This document shows, one piece after another, positions 42,733 through 54,265 of a stretch of 64,000 nucleotides of DNA (the first letter of the stretch is position 1; every line of letters starts with the position of its first letter). The stretch lies in the NCBI GenBank assembly GCA_004794785.1, contig SJOL01008668.1, forward strand, positions 6,241-70,240, read 5' to 3'. The notes under the pieces are model-generated. The model saw only the letters and a program-made list of their open reading frames with translations. It searched no databases and was not told where the DNA came from. Both the position numbers and the translations under genes were made by a program. The DNA is from Opisthorchis felineus (Eukaryota > Platyhelminthes > Trematoda > Opisthorchiida > Opisthorchiidae).

Positions 42733-42744
42733 CTGCAAAAAGGG
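42733..42744 (-). promoter_or_regulatory. Splice acceptor in the VBP1 5' UTR (cis or spliced-leader)
   Basis: On the minus strand CCCTTTTTGCAG ends at 42733, leaving a 22-nt 5' UTR before the ATG at 42710. This argues against a simple processed retrocopy and fits a 5' UTR intron or trans-splicing. It resembles the arrangement at 5001-5062. Confidence 0.4.
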
Positions 42745-43744
42745 AATTACAAGTAGTACATCGTGTCGTGCTGAAAAGCGTGATACAATGTAACTTCCAC
42801 AAACTGCAGTTAAAATAATCTTACTTGCTCCAAAAGCACGGGGTTGCTTCTGCGTTCCATCCACAGAATATCGCTTCGTTGCGGATACGTCAGAATGGTC
42901 GGAGTATAGGACGGCCTCCTTAATTGGTCAAAATACTCGGAGTCCCTCACCAAGGAAATCCGATTCGCAGTTGGGGAAGTTTCGACCTACGTCCGGCAGT
43001 CTGATCGGTTGGGAAAACACCGGTTCTGCTTGCGGGAGCTAAGTGCCAAACTTTGGGTAACCGGATTTGTTCAGTTCCTGTCAATCCTTCTCTAATAGAA
43101 GGCAGAATCGCTTTTCCCATGAAAAAAGCAAACGCTGCTACTCTGGGGGAAAAAACCACTGAACTGAGACTTCCGTCACAGAAAACAAAACTATCCTCTT
43201 AGGCATCCTCGCTGTACGTCTCGCAGCAGGGCGACTTTCAGCCCTTTGTCTGGCTACCGTCCCTTGGGTAGCCTAGGGGTAGTTTTATTTTGAGATACGG
43301 CTCAGTCAGTGCAGCCCGCAGTCACTGTAACGCTCAAACCAGGCCACTACGATAAGGTGGACGCCAGCATCAAAGGACGGCCAATGGGAATAAGATGCTG
43401 CGTTCGCAGTAACAGGATTTCGAAAATCATCTACAAATCAATGTAAGGACAATGAGTATCCTAGAGGAGAGCAAAAGGGTTTGCTTCACTACAGATGTTG
43501 GCGTCTGCGCAACTGCTGTGTCTCGCCCAAAACAAGGGCGAATTTTACATCTAGCCATCGAATATTGCTCGAGGGTCGCCCATCAGTGACCTTTTTCTAA
43601 TAGCAGATTCCGGCGTTCCATTCGATCATGTCTCAAGAATAGTTTAGTATTGGCTTTGGGTCTGTTCGCCGACTTTGGCTATTCGTGTCGTAGTATAAGG
43701 TCCGGAGAAGCGCGCTTAGAACATCATTAGCATCGAAAGCATAA
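42745..43744. other. No gene recognised
   Basis: Would hold the VBP1 promoter. Nothing else recognised. Confidence 0.3.
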
Positions 43745-44535
43745 CATCAAACTTCAAAAACTGATGCTTCGCTGCCGTAAAAACATGATTTAATTGAAAG
43801 CCCCATTGTGAATTGGGAACGGAATCAGTGCCAACTTACAACAATCATTTCGGGGTACCTACACCTCCAGGCACTCATTCAGATATTCTGGACAGAGGCA
43901 AAACCACTACTAGCATCGACTATTAGCCACTTCTTGCAGCGTCTCCAACCATGCACAGAGTGTATCACGCGGACCCTATCCGGGAAGGCGAGCTGTACCA
44001 AAAGTACCCAAACTTTTCTCACTCGATTTCATTTTCTTTTGCTAGGTCAAAGACTGACCACCTCTCTGCTTACGCCACTCTCTTCGGCAAACGATGACCC
44101 GGCATGCGCAATACGTGGCCTAGTCACCGCAGCTCCTGATGCTGACTACATTCTTCGACGGAAGTCCCCGTCGCACAAACGAACACTCGCTTTCTAACTG
44201 CCTCATTACAGATTCACAGACACTAACGCACACGAGCTCCGCTTCTGTAACAACAGTTTTGGAAAACCTGAAGACGTCTCAGTTCCGCTGCTCGAACAGG
44301 CCAAGTCTTCTAGCCATACAGCAAAACAGCCCGTACCACAGCCTGGTACACACGTCCCTTGAGATCCACGGATACGCCGGTTTGCCACCATAGTTGTACT
44401 CACTTAGCAAACGCGACCCGAGTCTTAAAGATTCGTGCATTGACCTCATCTGTCATATTACAATTGGAGCTATTACAACTTACAAGATACGTAAAACGCT
44501 CCACAACTTCGAGTACCTCTCCTTGGATTACATCA

Positions 44536-44590
44536 CGGCAGCGAAGCACCAGTGTTGAACACTGAGGTCATGCTGTCGATGATGATGACG
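44536..44590 (+). mobile_element. RTE-like LINE 3' tail remnant, plus strand
   Basis: CGGCAGCGAAGCACCAGTGT, TGAACACTGAGGTCATGCTG and GATGATGATGA in order; only the very end of the family, in opposite orientation to the LINE copy around it. Confidence 0.6.
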
Positions 44591-44716
44591 CCTTGGATTG
44601 TAAGTGGCGTGTTCAGTGACTGCATGTCCAGAAGCATGACCATACACTTTGTGGGTGGAGAGCGCCTACCGACTTAATGAAAGAATGAATGAAGGAGGGA
44701 AGTAATAGACAAGTGG

Positions 44717-44862
44717 GGCGTTCAGCTGTAGCACGCTTTCGGTCGCTATCTGACAAAATCACGTGAAGGAAGCCCGAAGGCTGAGATACTGTCAACTTGC
44801 CCCAGCCTAGACAGGAGCAGTCGAGATGCCGGGGTTGAGTACGAAGACTCTGGTCAGTTCAT
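44717..44862 (-). repeat. tRNA-derived SINE, family 1, minus strand, head-truncated
   Basis: Body blocks CTAGGCTGGGGCAAGTTGAC and CTTCGGGCTTCCTTCACGTG on the minus strand. Sequence ends near the B box (TACTCAACCCCGGC); the A box is absent. Inserted in the minus-strand LINE copy of 43.7-45.2 kb. Confidence 0.62.
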
Positions 44863-45170
44863 CTAGACACCTGCGTCTTTTCCTCCTCCTCGGAGACGAG
44901 AACTATCTTGTCTGCGTATTCCAGGTAAGTAAGGTTTTCATCAACGGCTACATGAACACCAGAGTTTCGAAGAATTTCCAGCGCACATCTGATTAACTCG
45001 TCGACCATGATATTATATTTGAATGGAGAGTGGGCTTCTTGTCGGACACCGCTTCGTGTATAGAAGCTTTTGGAGAGCTCTTCATACGCCCTCACACGCT
45101 TGGAAGTCTGAGAATATAAACGACTTATATTCACAAACTTCTGGAGCATTTGAAGCTGAGCAAGCGTGTT

Positions 45171-45784
45171 AATGAGGTGCTTGGAACACCTCTACAAGAA
45201 AGGCCGCCTCCAAATGCATCGGTACAGTCGGAGGTGGATGTCTTTTGGAGACAGACAAAGGCGCCTCTTGCAACTCGATGATACGCACCCATCCAACCGG
45301 CCATCAATTAGTCCCTGCTTACGGAGTTCTACCCATTGTGGTGTTCCCACCTAGAGATAGCCCGAAAGTGTAAAGAGACTAAAACCCGCCGCACTGGCGC
45401 GGTGTTCGGGTTTGAGCGGATCACGTCTGGAACTTGGTTCCAAAAGTTGCAACTATGCCAGGAGGGTCACTAGCAGTACTATGCAGTGGGTGTGAAGGCG
45501 ATAAGGTGTGCTACCCAACCAACCAACATATCCACATCTATGGAGGCTGAGACGCCGCCTTCCCTGAGAAAAGGCATGTTCATTAGCACCACAGACAACA
45601 TTGCACCAGTAGTGGAAACGAATGCTTAGCTGATATACAAGCATGGAAGAAGGGGGTCCTAGTAAAAGGTGAAATGAAGGGGAAGGAATGCGGACTTTTA
45701 GCAAAAAGGCCTGAGAGTAGAAGTCTACAGCGAGGCGCCTACACCTTCCCAAAGGTATCGGGAAAAAAGAGTTGAGCATCTTGC
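45171..45784. other. No gene recognised
   Basis: A GC-rich segment at 45390-45420 (CGCACTGGCGCGGTGTTCGG) is the only odd feature. No family match found. Confidence 0.3.
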
Positions 45785-45988
45785 CGGAGCAAGATAATAA
45801 GGTAATCGTTCAGCAGTAACACCCTTTCGGTGCCTAGATGCCACGCCACCCGAAGGAAGCACGAGGGCTGGGATAGTGCCAGGCTGCCCAAGCCTAGACA
45901 TGGGAAGTCGAGAGGCAGAGGTTGGGTTCGAACCACTGACCTTCCGGTCAGTAAATTCGCACTCTAACCACTGAGCCATCTCGCCCCC
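45785..45988 (-). repeat. tRNA-derived SINE, family 1, minus strand, with target-site duplication
   Basis: Minus-strand copy with A box GATGGCTCAGTGGTTAGAGT and perfect B box GGTTCGAACCC, and body CTCTCGACTTCCCATGTCTA. Flanked by near-identical repeats TGAGCATCTTGC (45773-45784) and TGAGCCATCTTGC (45989-46001). Well preserved. Confidence 0.85.
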
Positions 45989-46129
45989 TGAGCCATCTTG
46001 CAAAACATCAGTATCGTCATCAGAGAGCAAGACGCCATCAGCGGAACTGACCGGACCACCTTTGTGAACCTCACTCAACGCAAGCCGAGCACAAAACGAT
46101 AGTCGTTAGCTAGACAGTCCTACTGAAAC

Positions 46130-47240
46130 TGACAATAAGCTAGCCAATGGGTTGTATGGCATGCCATAAAGGGCTTCCAATCATGCGTACGGAGAATCAT
46201 GTGGACCCCATCCAGGAAGACGTAAAGATTTCACAGCACTCGACTTGACAGTAGCAACTCGTATTTCAGCTCGTTAAGTCGTGGTTTGTCTTCGGACCTT
46301 TCGTCAACAAGAATTCCGAGTGGGAACAAGATTTTCTTTAGTAGATGGTGGTCAGTTATACATAATACACGCCTTAACCACCTTAATCTGACAAGCCATA
46401 TCTGCTACTCGATCGAATCCCACTATTTATCCTGTGCTCGCTTACGGACCGTTTCATTACATACATGTTGCAGCGAGTTAACACTTGCTTCACTACCGAA
46501 GCAGCGGTTGCCAAATACTTGAAGGCCTTTGAGGATTCCTGATCGGTGGGGCAAGGTTTTACAGTCATATGGTAGGACTGCTCTCAAGGTCTTTCCTTCG
46601 ATATGCTCCTCTAACTTTAGTTATATGACACCAAAAGCAACGCATGTTGGCAGATGTTCCCCCACAGTGCAGTCACGGTCTGTGCAGCTGCCAAGATAAG
46701 TAAATCCCATTTTGAAGATTCAGATGGGAAACCTCGGTGTATCACTTTACACTTTAAGCGCAAACTGCATATCAGAACGGGGGACTATTTCCGATACTTT
46801 TTATGTGGATGGGATGGTTTGTGGAGACGTACGGTCGTCAACGTCACCGCATAATCCAATTCTACCCAACTTTCCTCGGGTGCGGCTTCGTCGCCCAGAT
46901 TCATCTTCCCTAAGAAAGCACACTCTACTACGGCGTTGATGACTAAAATGAACAGACGGAAAGGGAGGGATACCCTTGGCGAACTCCAGTAGTTGTTGTG
47001 AAACTTTTGGGTGGCATACGCAGACCAGAAATATGGGATAAAATGGCACGAAAAATGTTAACAAACTTCGATTGCATTCCTCTTGGCCAAGAGTAAATGG
47101 ATGCAGCGGCCTATCCAAGGAGTCAAAGGCTTTTTGAATCCAAAAAAGATCACCACAGTTGGTCGGCGACATGTCTCACGCTGCTCAAGCATTGGACGTA
47201 ATGTGAATATGTGATCAATGCACCCTGCACCTAGTCGGAA
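46130..47240 (-). mobile_element. RTE-like LINE fragment, minus strand (RT to 3' end)
   Basis: From 47240 downward: FRLGAGCIDHIFTLRPMLEQ then RPTVVIFFGFKKPLTPWIGR (RT start, matching copy A at 1277-1411), frames broken below, and a LPGWGPHDS-like region with WLEALYGMP near 46230-46180. Decayed by frameshifts. Confidence 0.65.
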
Positions 47241-47329
47241 TCACGTCTGGTGCGAGATGGTCAGAGTTCCCAGTATTAGTGAAGCTAGCAGCCGTTTTAT
47301 AACTTCGATATTTCGGTTCAGTTCTTCAG

Positions 47330-48450
47330 TTCGCAAACCGTGCGTCGAAAGTGGAGGCGATAGCTTCGATGCAAGACTGGCACTGGCTGCATGACACAGC
47401 GATACCTGTCAGGGTCACTAGCCATTGGTTTGAGTAGTCCCGTGGTCCCCATCCGGGAAGACGATATTTCAAGAACGCAACTGAGTTCAGTGGTATGGGT
47501 TTTCATGCTCCTTTGCAAAGTCATGGACTGTCCGCCCCTGAGTCGTCTCCACCCGACACAAGGTTGAACGAAGAGGGGCTATATGAGGCAAACGGTCTCC
47601 GGCATACGAAGCACACGGCCTAACCAGTGTAACCTGCGGAGTGTGACCGGCTGATCTGTCGAGGAAGACTGAACTTCCCAAAAACCATCTGGCTTACTTC
47701 AGCATTCCTGACCTATTGTTTTCACCAGACTCGCGCAATGCCTCGGAGACACCTATGGTCAAATACGGAGGGCCTTGGTAAGCTGCGACCACCTCTCTGA
47801 TCCAAAAAGTAGGACAGGTTGGATCGTGGCATTGTACACTCTCGCCTTGACAGTCACGGTGATGTCATGTCGGCGCCACAGGTGTCGGAGGTTGGCAAAC
47901 GCCGCCCTGACCTTCCGGATTCGGGAAGTAATTCAGTCTTTCACTGAACCGTCGGAAATGACGCAGTTGCTCAGGTAAACGAACTCGTCTACAACATCGA
48001 TCGGCGCACCTGCAAGCATGAGATTTGGGCTCGATCCCGCCAAATCCTACAGCAACAAATAACAGGTGCGAAGCACATACCGAACTGGTGACAACAAACA
48101 AACGCTGTTTACCACTTCGAGATGCATTGATCTTGAGTGAAACACTCAACCTAACAGCGCAAAGACGACCATTTACTGGAATCCAGTACAGTAAGGCACA
48201 CTCATCCCTGGGGCTAAGCACAATTCCCGAACCATAGATACCACCAACCATTGCATCAGAATCACCACACATCCAAAGAGTAACGTGGGAGAAAGCTGGG
48301 TTCGTACCGAACATTTTGAGATGCATGACCGAATTGGGATCTTGCATGTGTTTCGAGGAAATAACATACATCGATCGAAAGAAAGAATAAGGTCTGACAA
48401 AGAGCTGCCTGTTGCCCAGTACGCACGTTGAAAGGCCCAATTCAAAACGG
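47330..48450 (-). mobile_element. RTE-like LINE copy, minus strand, endonuclease joined to C-terminal tract by internal deletion
   Basis: From 48440 downward the endonuclease domain reads VTLWMCGDSDAMVGG, GIVLSPRDECALLYWIPVNG, RLCAVRLSVSL and RLFVVTSSVCAS. This is upstream of the GDMNAQLG motif seen at the window start, so the two copies complement each other. At about 48040 it jumps to the C-terminal tract: EFVYLSNCVISDGSVKD, FANLRHLWRRHD, VKARVYNATIQPVLLFGSER, LHWLGRVLRMPETVCL, ending GWGPRDYSNQWL near 47430. The whole RT is deleted. Confidence 0.78.
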
Positions 48451-48689
48451 ATTCCTCGAAGTTAATAAGGGTTTATTTCGACCCATTTTGCCGGGTAGAA
48501 GCTAAGATATGTAGCGATGGTTGGGTGATTGAAAGCTAAATGAGCCGGAAGTACTTGAGCGAGGAACTTATGGGGAGGAGTCGGTGAACGAAGACCTGTA
48601 AGGGTGAATGATTTTTCCCGGCTGCCCAGGTCGAAGAAGGGGGTTTGGTTGAAGTACTTCACCTTGAACCTTTGACTGGGACGTCTGAC

Positions 48690-48815
48690 CCACGAGGCAG
48701 TGGGATATTGCAGGGTTTCGTTCGGGGACCCTGACCCTGGGCCTATGAATCAAAAGTATGGGCCACGAGGCAACTGTTATTAGGATTTTCTTTGGGGACC
48801 CTCCCCGGAGCCAGT
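48690..48815. repeat. Pair of imperfect tandem repeats, GC-rich
   Basis: Two blocks of about 55 bp share CCACGAGGCA at the start, TTTCGTTCGGGGACCCT or TTTCTTTGGGGACCCT in the middle and GAGCC or GGGCC at the end (48690-48747 and 48762-48814). It lies between the minus-strand RTE copy and the CR1-like copies; it may be an element 5' UTR. Confidence 0.4.
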
Positions 48816-49139
48816 GGCTAAGTAGTCCGACCCAGTTGGCTGCAGGGGGCTGACCTGGCCCGGAGGCGCCGAGAGCACGGCATAACTCTCCGAACCCTAA
48901 TGCGACTGCGCACGGCGCGTACTTTCTGATCAAAAAATATTTCGACTGTATTGAATAGTGTGCCGGCGGACACGATCAGCCGATCGGAGGGCACGCGTTT
49001 TATGGCCGACCATCCCTGACCCGTCCTCAGTCGGAGGAAGACAACATCGATGCTTCCGTAAATATGGACATACTGGTTGGATGTCAATTCGCGCTGGAAT
49101 GATATGGACCCATTCTCGCTGATGCGGGTTTCGCCAGCT

Positions 49140-49480
49140 GTTCGAAGACTGCCGTTCTCAATAACCGAACATCACTTCGATTAGGCAAAACATTTTCGCA
49201 TTTCGGGTAGGTGCTTCGTGGAATAAACTCCCTCCTACGATTGTCCACGCTCCATCTAGTACCCAGTTCTAAGCAGTATTAAACGATTTTTACGTAAGTC
49301 TTCGCGCTGGCAAGCTTAATGCCCCGCGCTGAGAACTTAAAGAGCAGTGCTACACCCTCTTTTCGCGTGTGCCTTTCAGGCGAACCGCAGCCACTGAATT
49401 ACAAGAACAAAACCGACCCGGGAAACTTGGGCGAAAGCCTCGATCCTGTGTATCAATACGTGAATCCCTGAATAGACAGG
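49140..49480 (+). mobile_element. CR1-like LINE 3' end, 5'-truncated (copy a)
   Basis: The last coding residues look like the usual CR1/Jockey end (a WNSLP-type tract now frameshifted near 49195-49260). The 3' UTR follows and is also found at 54100-54265 (about 165 bp, roughly 85% identity by eye). It includes the 86-nt GTAAGT...TTTCAG block and AAACTTGGGCGAAAGCCTCG. Confidence 0.65.
49294..49379 (+). other. Intron-like block in LINE 3' UTR (copy a)
   Basis: Starts GTAAGT and ends GCCTTTCAG, 86 nt, with diverged interior. The corresponding block in copy b is also 86 nt with the same ends. Confidence 0.45.
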
Positions 49481-50149
49481 TGTTTCACGTGAGTGCTACA
49501 GACCACACGAAGCCGCGCCTTCATTCGTTACAAGGTTAGCCAGTCAGGATCGAGCATTCTTGGCTCGGGGCTTTTCGCTTCTTCGATCACGAAAGAAGGC
49601 AGTATGTGGTCGTAGCCACTGTATTCAGCTTGGACTCATGCTCGAATTGAAATTTTTCACGGCCGCTATCATTGGTACACGTGTTACACTCCAGCTTAAT
49701 ACAGGTTCTGGCTTCGAGCGGTACGTTCGAAATTGGTTTCGTTTTTCTCTCGTGCAAATTTTTGAAAGAATTCTCTCGCTATCTAATCTATTTACAGGGT
49801 TAACGCGTGTCGTTTTGTTGAAACTTCTACTCTAACGTAACCTCTGTCAGCTTGCACTCAATTCCTGCAGTGCACCCAGTCTCAACCATTAGCCAGATCA
49901 ATACAGCCAGTTCTCTACAGCTATCGATGGACCACAACAGGCCTGGGCAAAAATGGGTGTCCATCGAATGTACGACGTGGTACGCAATGTCACACCTGCA
50001 AGGCCTGGTGGCACTTTAAATTTACGGGTTTACAGGACGACCAGATAAGCCAGTTCTCTAACTCTCTTGACCCGTTTGTCCGCGCCAGCTGCCTCTATCT
50101 TAAAGGTGCTATGCATTATGTAACTAAAAAGAGAGCTATCGAAAACTAA

Positions 50150-53100
50150 ACCAAGCCCCCACTGCTGAATCGGAAAGACCAGTGCGAATGTTCCCTTTTA
50201 ATCGGGATACTCAACGCAAAACTGGCGCTTCTTTCTGAAGCTCTCGAGGAAGCAAACACAAAGAACCAAGTGGCCTGGAAGGAAGTCGATAATGAACTTT
50301 CTTCCCTGAACGAGTACCTTGCGCTATCCATCCCGGGCCAGCTGGCTGCGGAGAAGGTCGTCCAACTCTCTGATGTGGCAATAAAGACCACCACGGCATC
50401 TCTAGTGGACAGGCGCATGTGGGGGAGCAGGCTGATCATCTGGGGGGCATTTCCCAGATAAATCACTCCAATGAAGCAGGCACAGCCGCTACTTGGTGGT
50501 GTCCTCACAAAGCCTGACCACGAATCGCATCACGCAGATTGGTTGTGCCGGAAGGGAAGCAAGCGAACACTGGCTTCTGGTCACCCGTTCCTCACCATCT
50601 ACCGTACAAAGATCCTGGAGCGGGCTGTTGGCATTCAGAAGGCTTACCCAACGATCAGGCGTATATCCAAGGGTCGCCCTCTAAAGGCGCGAAAGCTGGA
50701 CCGCAGAAGTCATAGAGGAGAGGCCCGAAACATGCTTCCGCTTGGCGCCAGTTCGGCCAACCCCAAACTTACGGCAAAACCGACTGTAGTTATAGCCCCT
50801 TGTGCTCCGGAAAGCACGCCGACACAACCGGCCGCGACTCCGGATTGCAGCTTCTACTCAACCACCGCAGACCCCTTGGCTATCCAAGGCAGCGATACTC
50901 TGGAGGAGGCAAACCTCACGAGGACGTAGCGCCCAAAGTACGTAGAGCTATCAGTGCTTATTTCCGTAGCAGGCGATAAAGGGACAGCAGTAAACTCCAA
51001 ACCCAAGTCACAGCTTCTGAGTTGGACTGGATCAGGTGTGAGGAGACAAGCGGCGAAGCCAACTACAGATCAACCAGATGCGTTGACCTCGACATCGGGG
51101 AATGCTGCAAGAACCCTAAAACCACTGAGAATGTGAAGCTGCCAATCCCCAGCTCCATTCCGTCGAAAGTGACCTATTCGATTGTGGACTCAGTCGTCGC
51201 CCAGGACCCCGACATCCAAAGCCACAAGCCTGAGCGCAACGAAACGGAAAATCCCTCGTACACCCAGTTGGCCACGCTGATCGCGGGCAACTCGGGGGTC
51301 CACACAAACACGAAAGAAAGGCGACTGCAGCCAAGCAAACCGCATAAGATTTGCCAAATCAGAAAGCTACTGGCTGGCTTCAAGTTGTAGTTCTCTGTGA
51401 AAACGAGCCTTGTGGGAGCGCCACCAAAAGAACTACTTCTCGGTACTGCTACCCAGCGCCCACGGCCTCACAGAGACACCTTTTCGATCAAACCGCGCAA
51501 AAACGCCCAGGAGACCAAACAGACGGAAGTTGCCCCAGATCCTTAAGCAACAGCAAATCTGATCGTCCAAAGGGCGGTTTTGAAAGAGCTGTAAGTAGCA
51601 GAGGCCAAAATTTTCGCCCACGAGTGGAAAAACTCCGTCCCTCAAAGGTTAAAGGCAAACGCAAACCGGACTCCCACGGGGCGAAGCAAACCCTGCGAAT
51701 GAAAAGCAGCCCTTGAAACCACCAAGGCAGGAGGCAGACGATTATGCCGCAGAGACCCCTTCGGTCGCTTGGCCTCCAACCCGGCGTACAGCCAATAAAT
51801 CTGCTGACCTTTCTGGCAGCAAACCTCTCAGGTCCCCACCTTCGGAGGCAGCAGAGACAGTGTTTAAATGCCTGTCCACAAACTGCCTCATTCTTTTCAA
51901 CAAATTTCATGATATTAAACGGTCAGCTTGCCTTGAACAGCCATCCATAATCGGACTTACGGAAACCTGGCTCTCACCAGATGTCTCTGATGCGGAGACC
52001 TGCTCCATTTTTCGAGCTGAATCAAAACGTGGGTTCCTTTATATTTACATGTGGCCATGCCCACCCCGATTGTCTTTTCCGATACAACTCTTACCCATTT
52101 TGCGATGCACTGCAGATACAAATTCCGCTGTGCGAAAATGACTCTCTTCTTCCGTCTACCATTGCCCCTCGAGTTATCCGGAAAATGACCAATTCCTCAT
52201 ACAAACCCTTGAGCAACCCTCCTCCAGCTACCACCTCGCACAACTCATGCTGAAAGGTGACCTTAACGTCCCCAGGGCCTGCTGGATGTAGCTGCATGGC
52301 GCCGAGTCCAGTGGACATTTTGCAGCGGCGCTGAAGAAATTCGTTCAACAGAGCTATTGGACTCAACATGTCGTCACACCCACCAGATACCGCGCAGGCC
52401 AACTACCATCCCTCCTGGATTTGGCCATCACCAACGAAAGACATTTCGTCGATTAGGTGTCATTAATGCCCCAATGGGACGAAGTGACTACTGCGTGCGG
52501 ATCATTGATTTCGTCTGATTTCAACTCAAACGTGGACTCAAAACTTTTGTCGTGCAGACTTCCCAGTGATACGCATCTTTCTTGATCAGTTTAAACTGGG
52601 ACCAGCTGCAGTGGAAGATTTATAAGGCATAATTGTCCAGAAAGTTTACGAAGCTGACGCAATGCTCATCCAAAAAATACCAGCACGCAGTCGGATAAAC
52701 CGCAAGCTACCTAAAAGGATTGGGTGTCTTCTGGAAAAGAGCTCACAACTATTTTTCAAAAAGTTGCCTACAGGAGTCACAGGAGATGAGCTGGCGTTTC
52801 GTAAAATTCGGAACCGCTGAGAACAAGAAATCCGCCCATGGAACATACGAAAACAAGACATCATATTAGACCTCGCAGGCAAAACTTAAATGTGCCGTTT
52901 AATTACATGAGGCATCGCCGCAGAAACAAGCAAAACACTTTTTCCAGGAGTGACAGGAACCGGCAACCCACGAGTGACACGATAGTCGTACCTGAAGTTT
53001 ACAGGGAACATTATGCAGACCTGTATTCTGCCGCATTAACCTCGCCACACCAAATCGTGTCAAGGCGTAACTACAAACCACCTCTCACCAACGCGGTCTT

Positions 53101-54265
53101 AACGGCGGAGCACATTCGCCAACTCTTGCAAAAGACATACTCGTTCTCCGAGTTGGGGCCATATGAGGTCCATTCCAGCATCATGAAGGAAACGTCGGTC
53201 ACACTGGAAAAGCATTTGTACCTGGTGTTTCGTCAGCCGATCGACGAAGGCAGCTTTCTGTCTGCTTGGAAGCAAGCGATTGTCACGCTAATCTACAAAA
53301 CTGGTGACCGCCTGTCGCCCGGCAGCTGCAGGCCTACTAGCCTCACTCGCGTACCGTGCAAGGTGATGGAACGCATTCTGAAGCGAGCCATCTTAAATTA
53401 CCTCATCGCCAGCAACCTGATATCCCCAGTGCAACACGAGTTCCTCCCAAACCGTTTTTGCGTGACGAACATGCTCGTATTTATGGACAGCTTAACCCAA
53501 GCTAAGGACGAAGGGCTCATATCGGATGTCATTGTTTTGGCTTCTAAAGGCACTCGATCGTGTCTCACACGCCCCGCTGCTCCACAAACCCGAGTCTTGT
53601 GGCGTTCAATGGGAAATTCTACGCTGGATTAAGGCGTTCATATCAGACAGAACATTTCGAGTAAAAGTAGGCTCGACGTACTCTTCAGCGCCCGTCCCCT
53701 CTGGAGTTCCTCAAGGCTCTGTTTTTGGACCACCTCTGTTTCCGAAGTACGTCAGTGACCTTCCAGATGTTCTTTCAATTCCGTGTCCATTTTTTGCAGA
53801 CTGTAAATCCTGGAATTCCAACGCCAGCATCCTTCAAATGGGCGCAGACGCTGCAAAGCAGTGGTCGCTGAGCTGGCGCTTTCTCTGAATGACGAAAAGT
53901 GCGTCCATACGTCATTCGGAGGAAACTCAGCGAACGTATTTGTCGTATATGGTGACAATGAACCCGAAGACATTAAAAGGATAGGTACGATAAGAGATAT
54001 GGGTATCTAGCTGTTCAAACATCCTCCATTCACCGTGAGAAAAATTGGCTCAAAGGGCATTCGTCGTTCTACGAATGNCAAAGCACTTAAACGCATTTTC
54101 TTCGTAAGTCCTCGCGCTGGCAAGGTCACTTTCCCGCGCTGAGAACTTCACGAGCAGTGCTACATCCTTCTTTCGCTTGTGTCTTTCAGGTGAACGGCAG
54201 CCGCTGAATTACAAGAACAAGACCGACCCGGGAAACTTGGGCGAAAGCCTCGATCCCGTGTATCA
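50150..54265 (+). mobile_element. CR1-like LINE (ORF1, endonuclease, RT), decayed, copy b
   Basis: ORF1 remnant at about 50170-51716, with a coiled-coil-like start (LALLSEALEEANTKNQVAWK, DNELSSLNEYLAL) and a basic, Ser/Pro-rich tail. ORF2 follows: the endonuclease start LNKFHDIKRSACLEQPSIIG then LTETWLSPDVSDAE (about 51895-52000) and LKGDLNVPRACW near 52252. RT at 53090-53880 has SELGPYEVHSSIMKE, WKQAIVTLIYKTGDRLSPGS, CRPTSLTRVPCKVMERILKR, FLPNRFCVTNMLVFMDSLTQ, GVPQGSVFGPPLF and FADCKSW where YADD is expected. Frames are broken in several places. The 3' UTR is shared with copy a. The 5' limit is a guess. There is an ambiguous base (n) at 54078. Confidence 0.8.
54104..54189 (+). other. Intron-like block in LINE 3' UTR (copy b)
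   Basis: GTAAGT at 54104 and TGTCTTTCAG ending at 54189, 86 nt as in copy a, while the interior differs at many places. Confidence 0.45.

Larger units (their letters stand above)
43745..45170 (-). mobile_element. RTE-like LINE copy, minus strand, split by SINE and other insertions
   Basis: From 45170 downward: LQKFVNISRLYSQTSKRVRA and TRSGVRQEAHSPFKYNIMVD (RT), then LTYLEYADKIVLVSEEEE at about 44945-44890 (YADK in place of YADD). After the SINE (44717-44862) the reading resumes with EVVERFTYL (about 44520-44495), DLKGRVYQAVVRAVLLYG (about 44365-44310), LGHVLRMPGHRLPKRV (about 44110-44060) and CAWLETLQEV. It ends with the family tail block near 43745-43800. Many stops. Confidence 0.72.

Noticed and set aside
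54078..54078. Single ambiguous base n
   Set aside because: Assembly or base-call ambiguity inside a decayed LINE; no biological meaning inferred.
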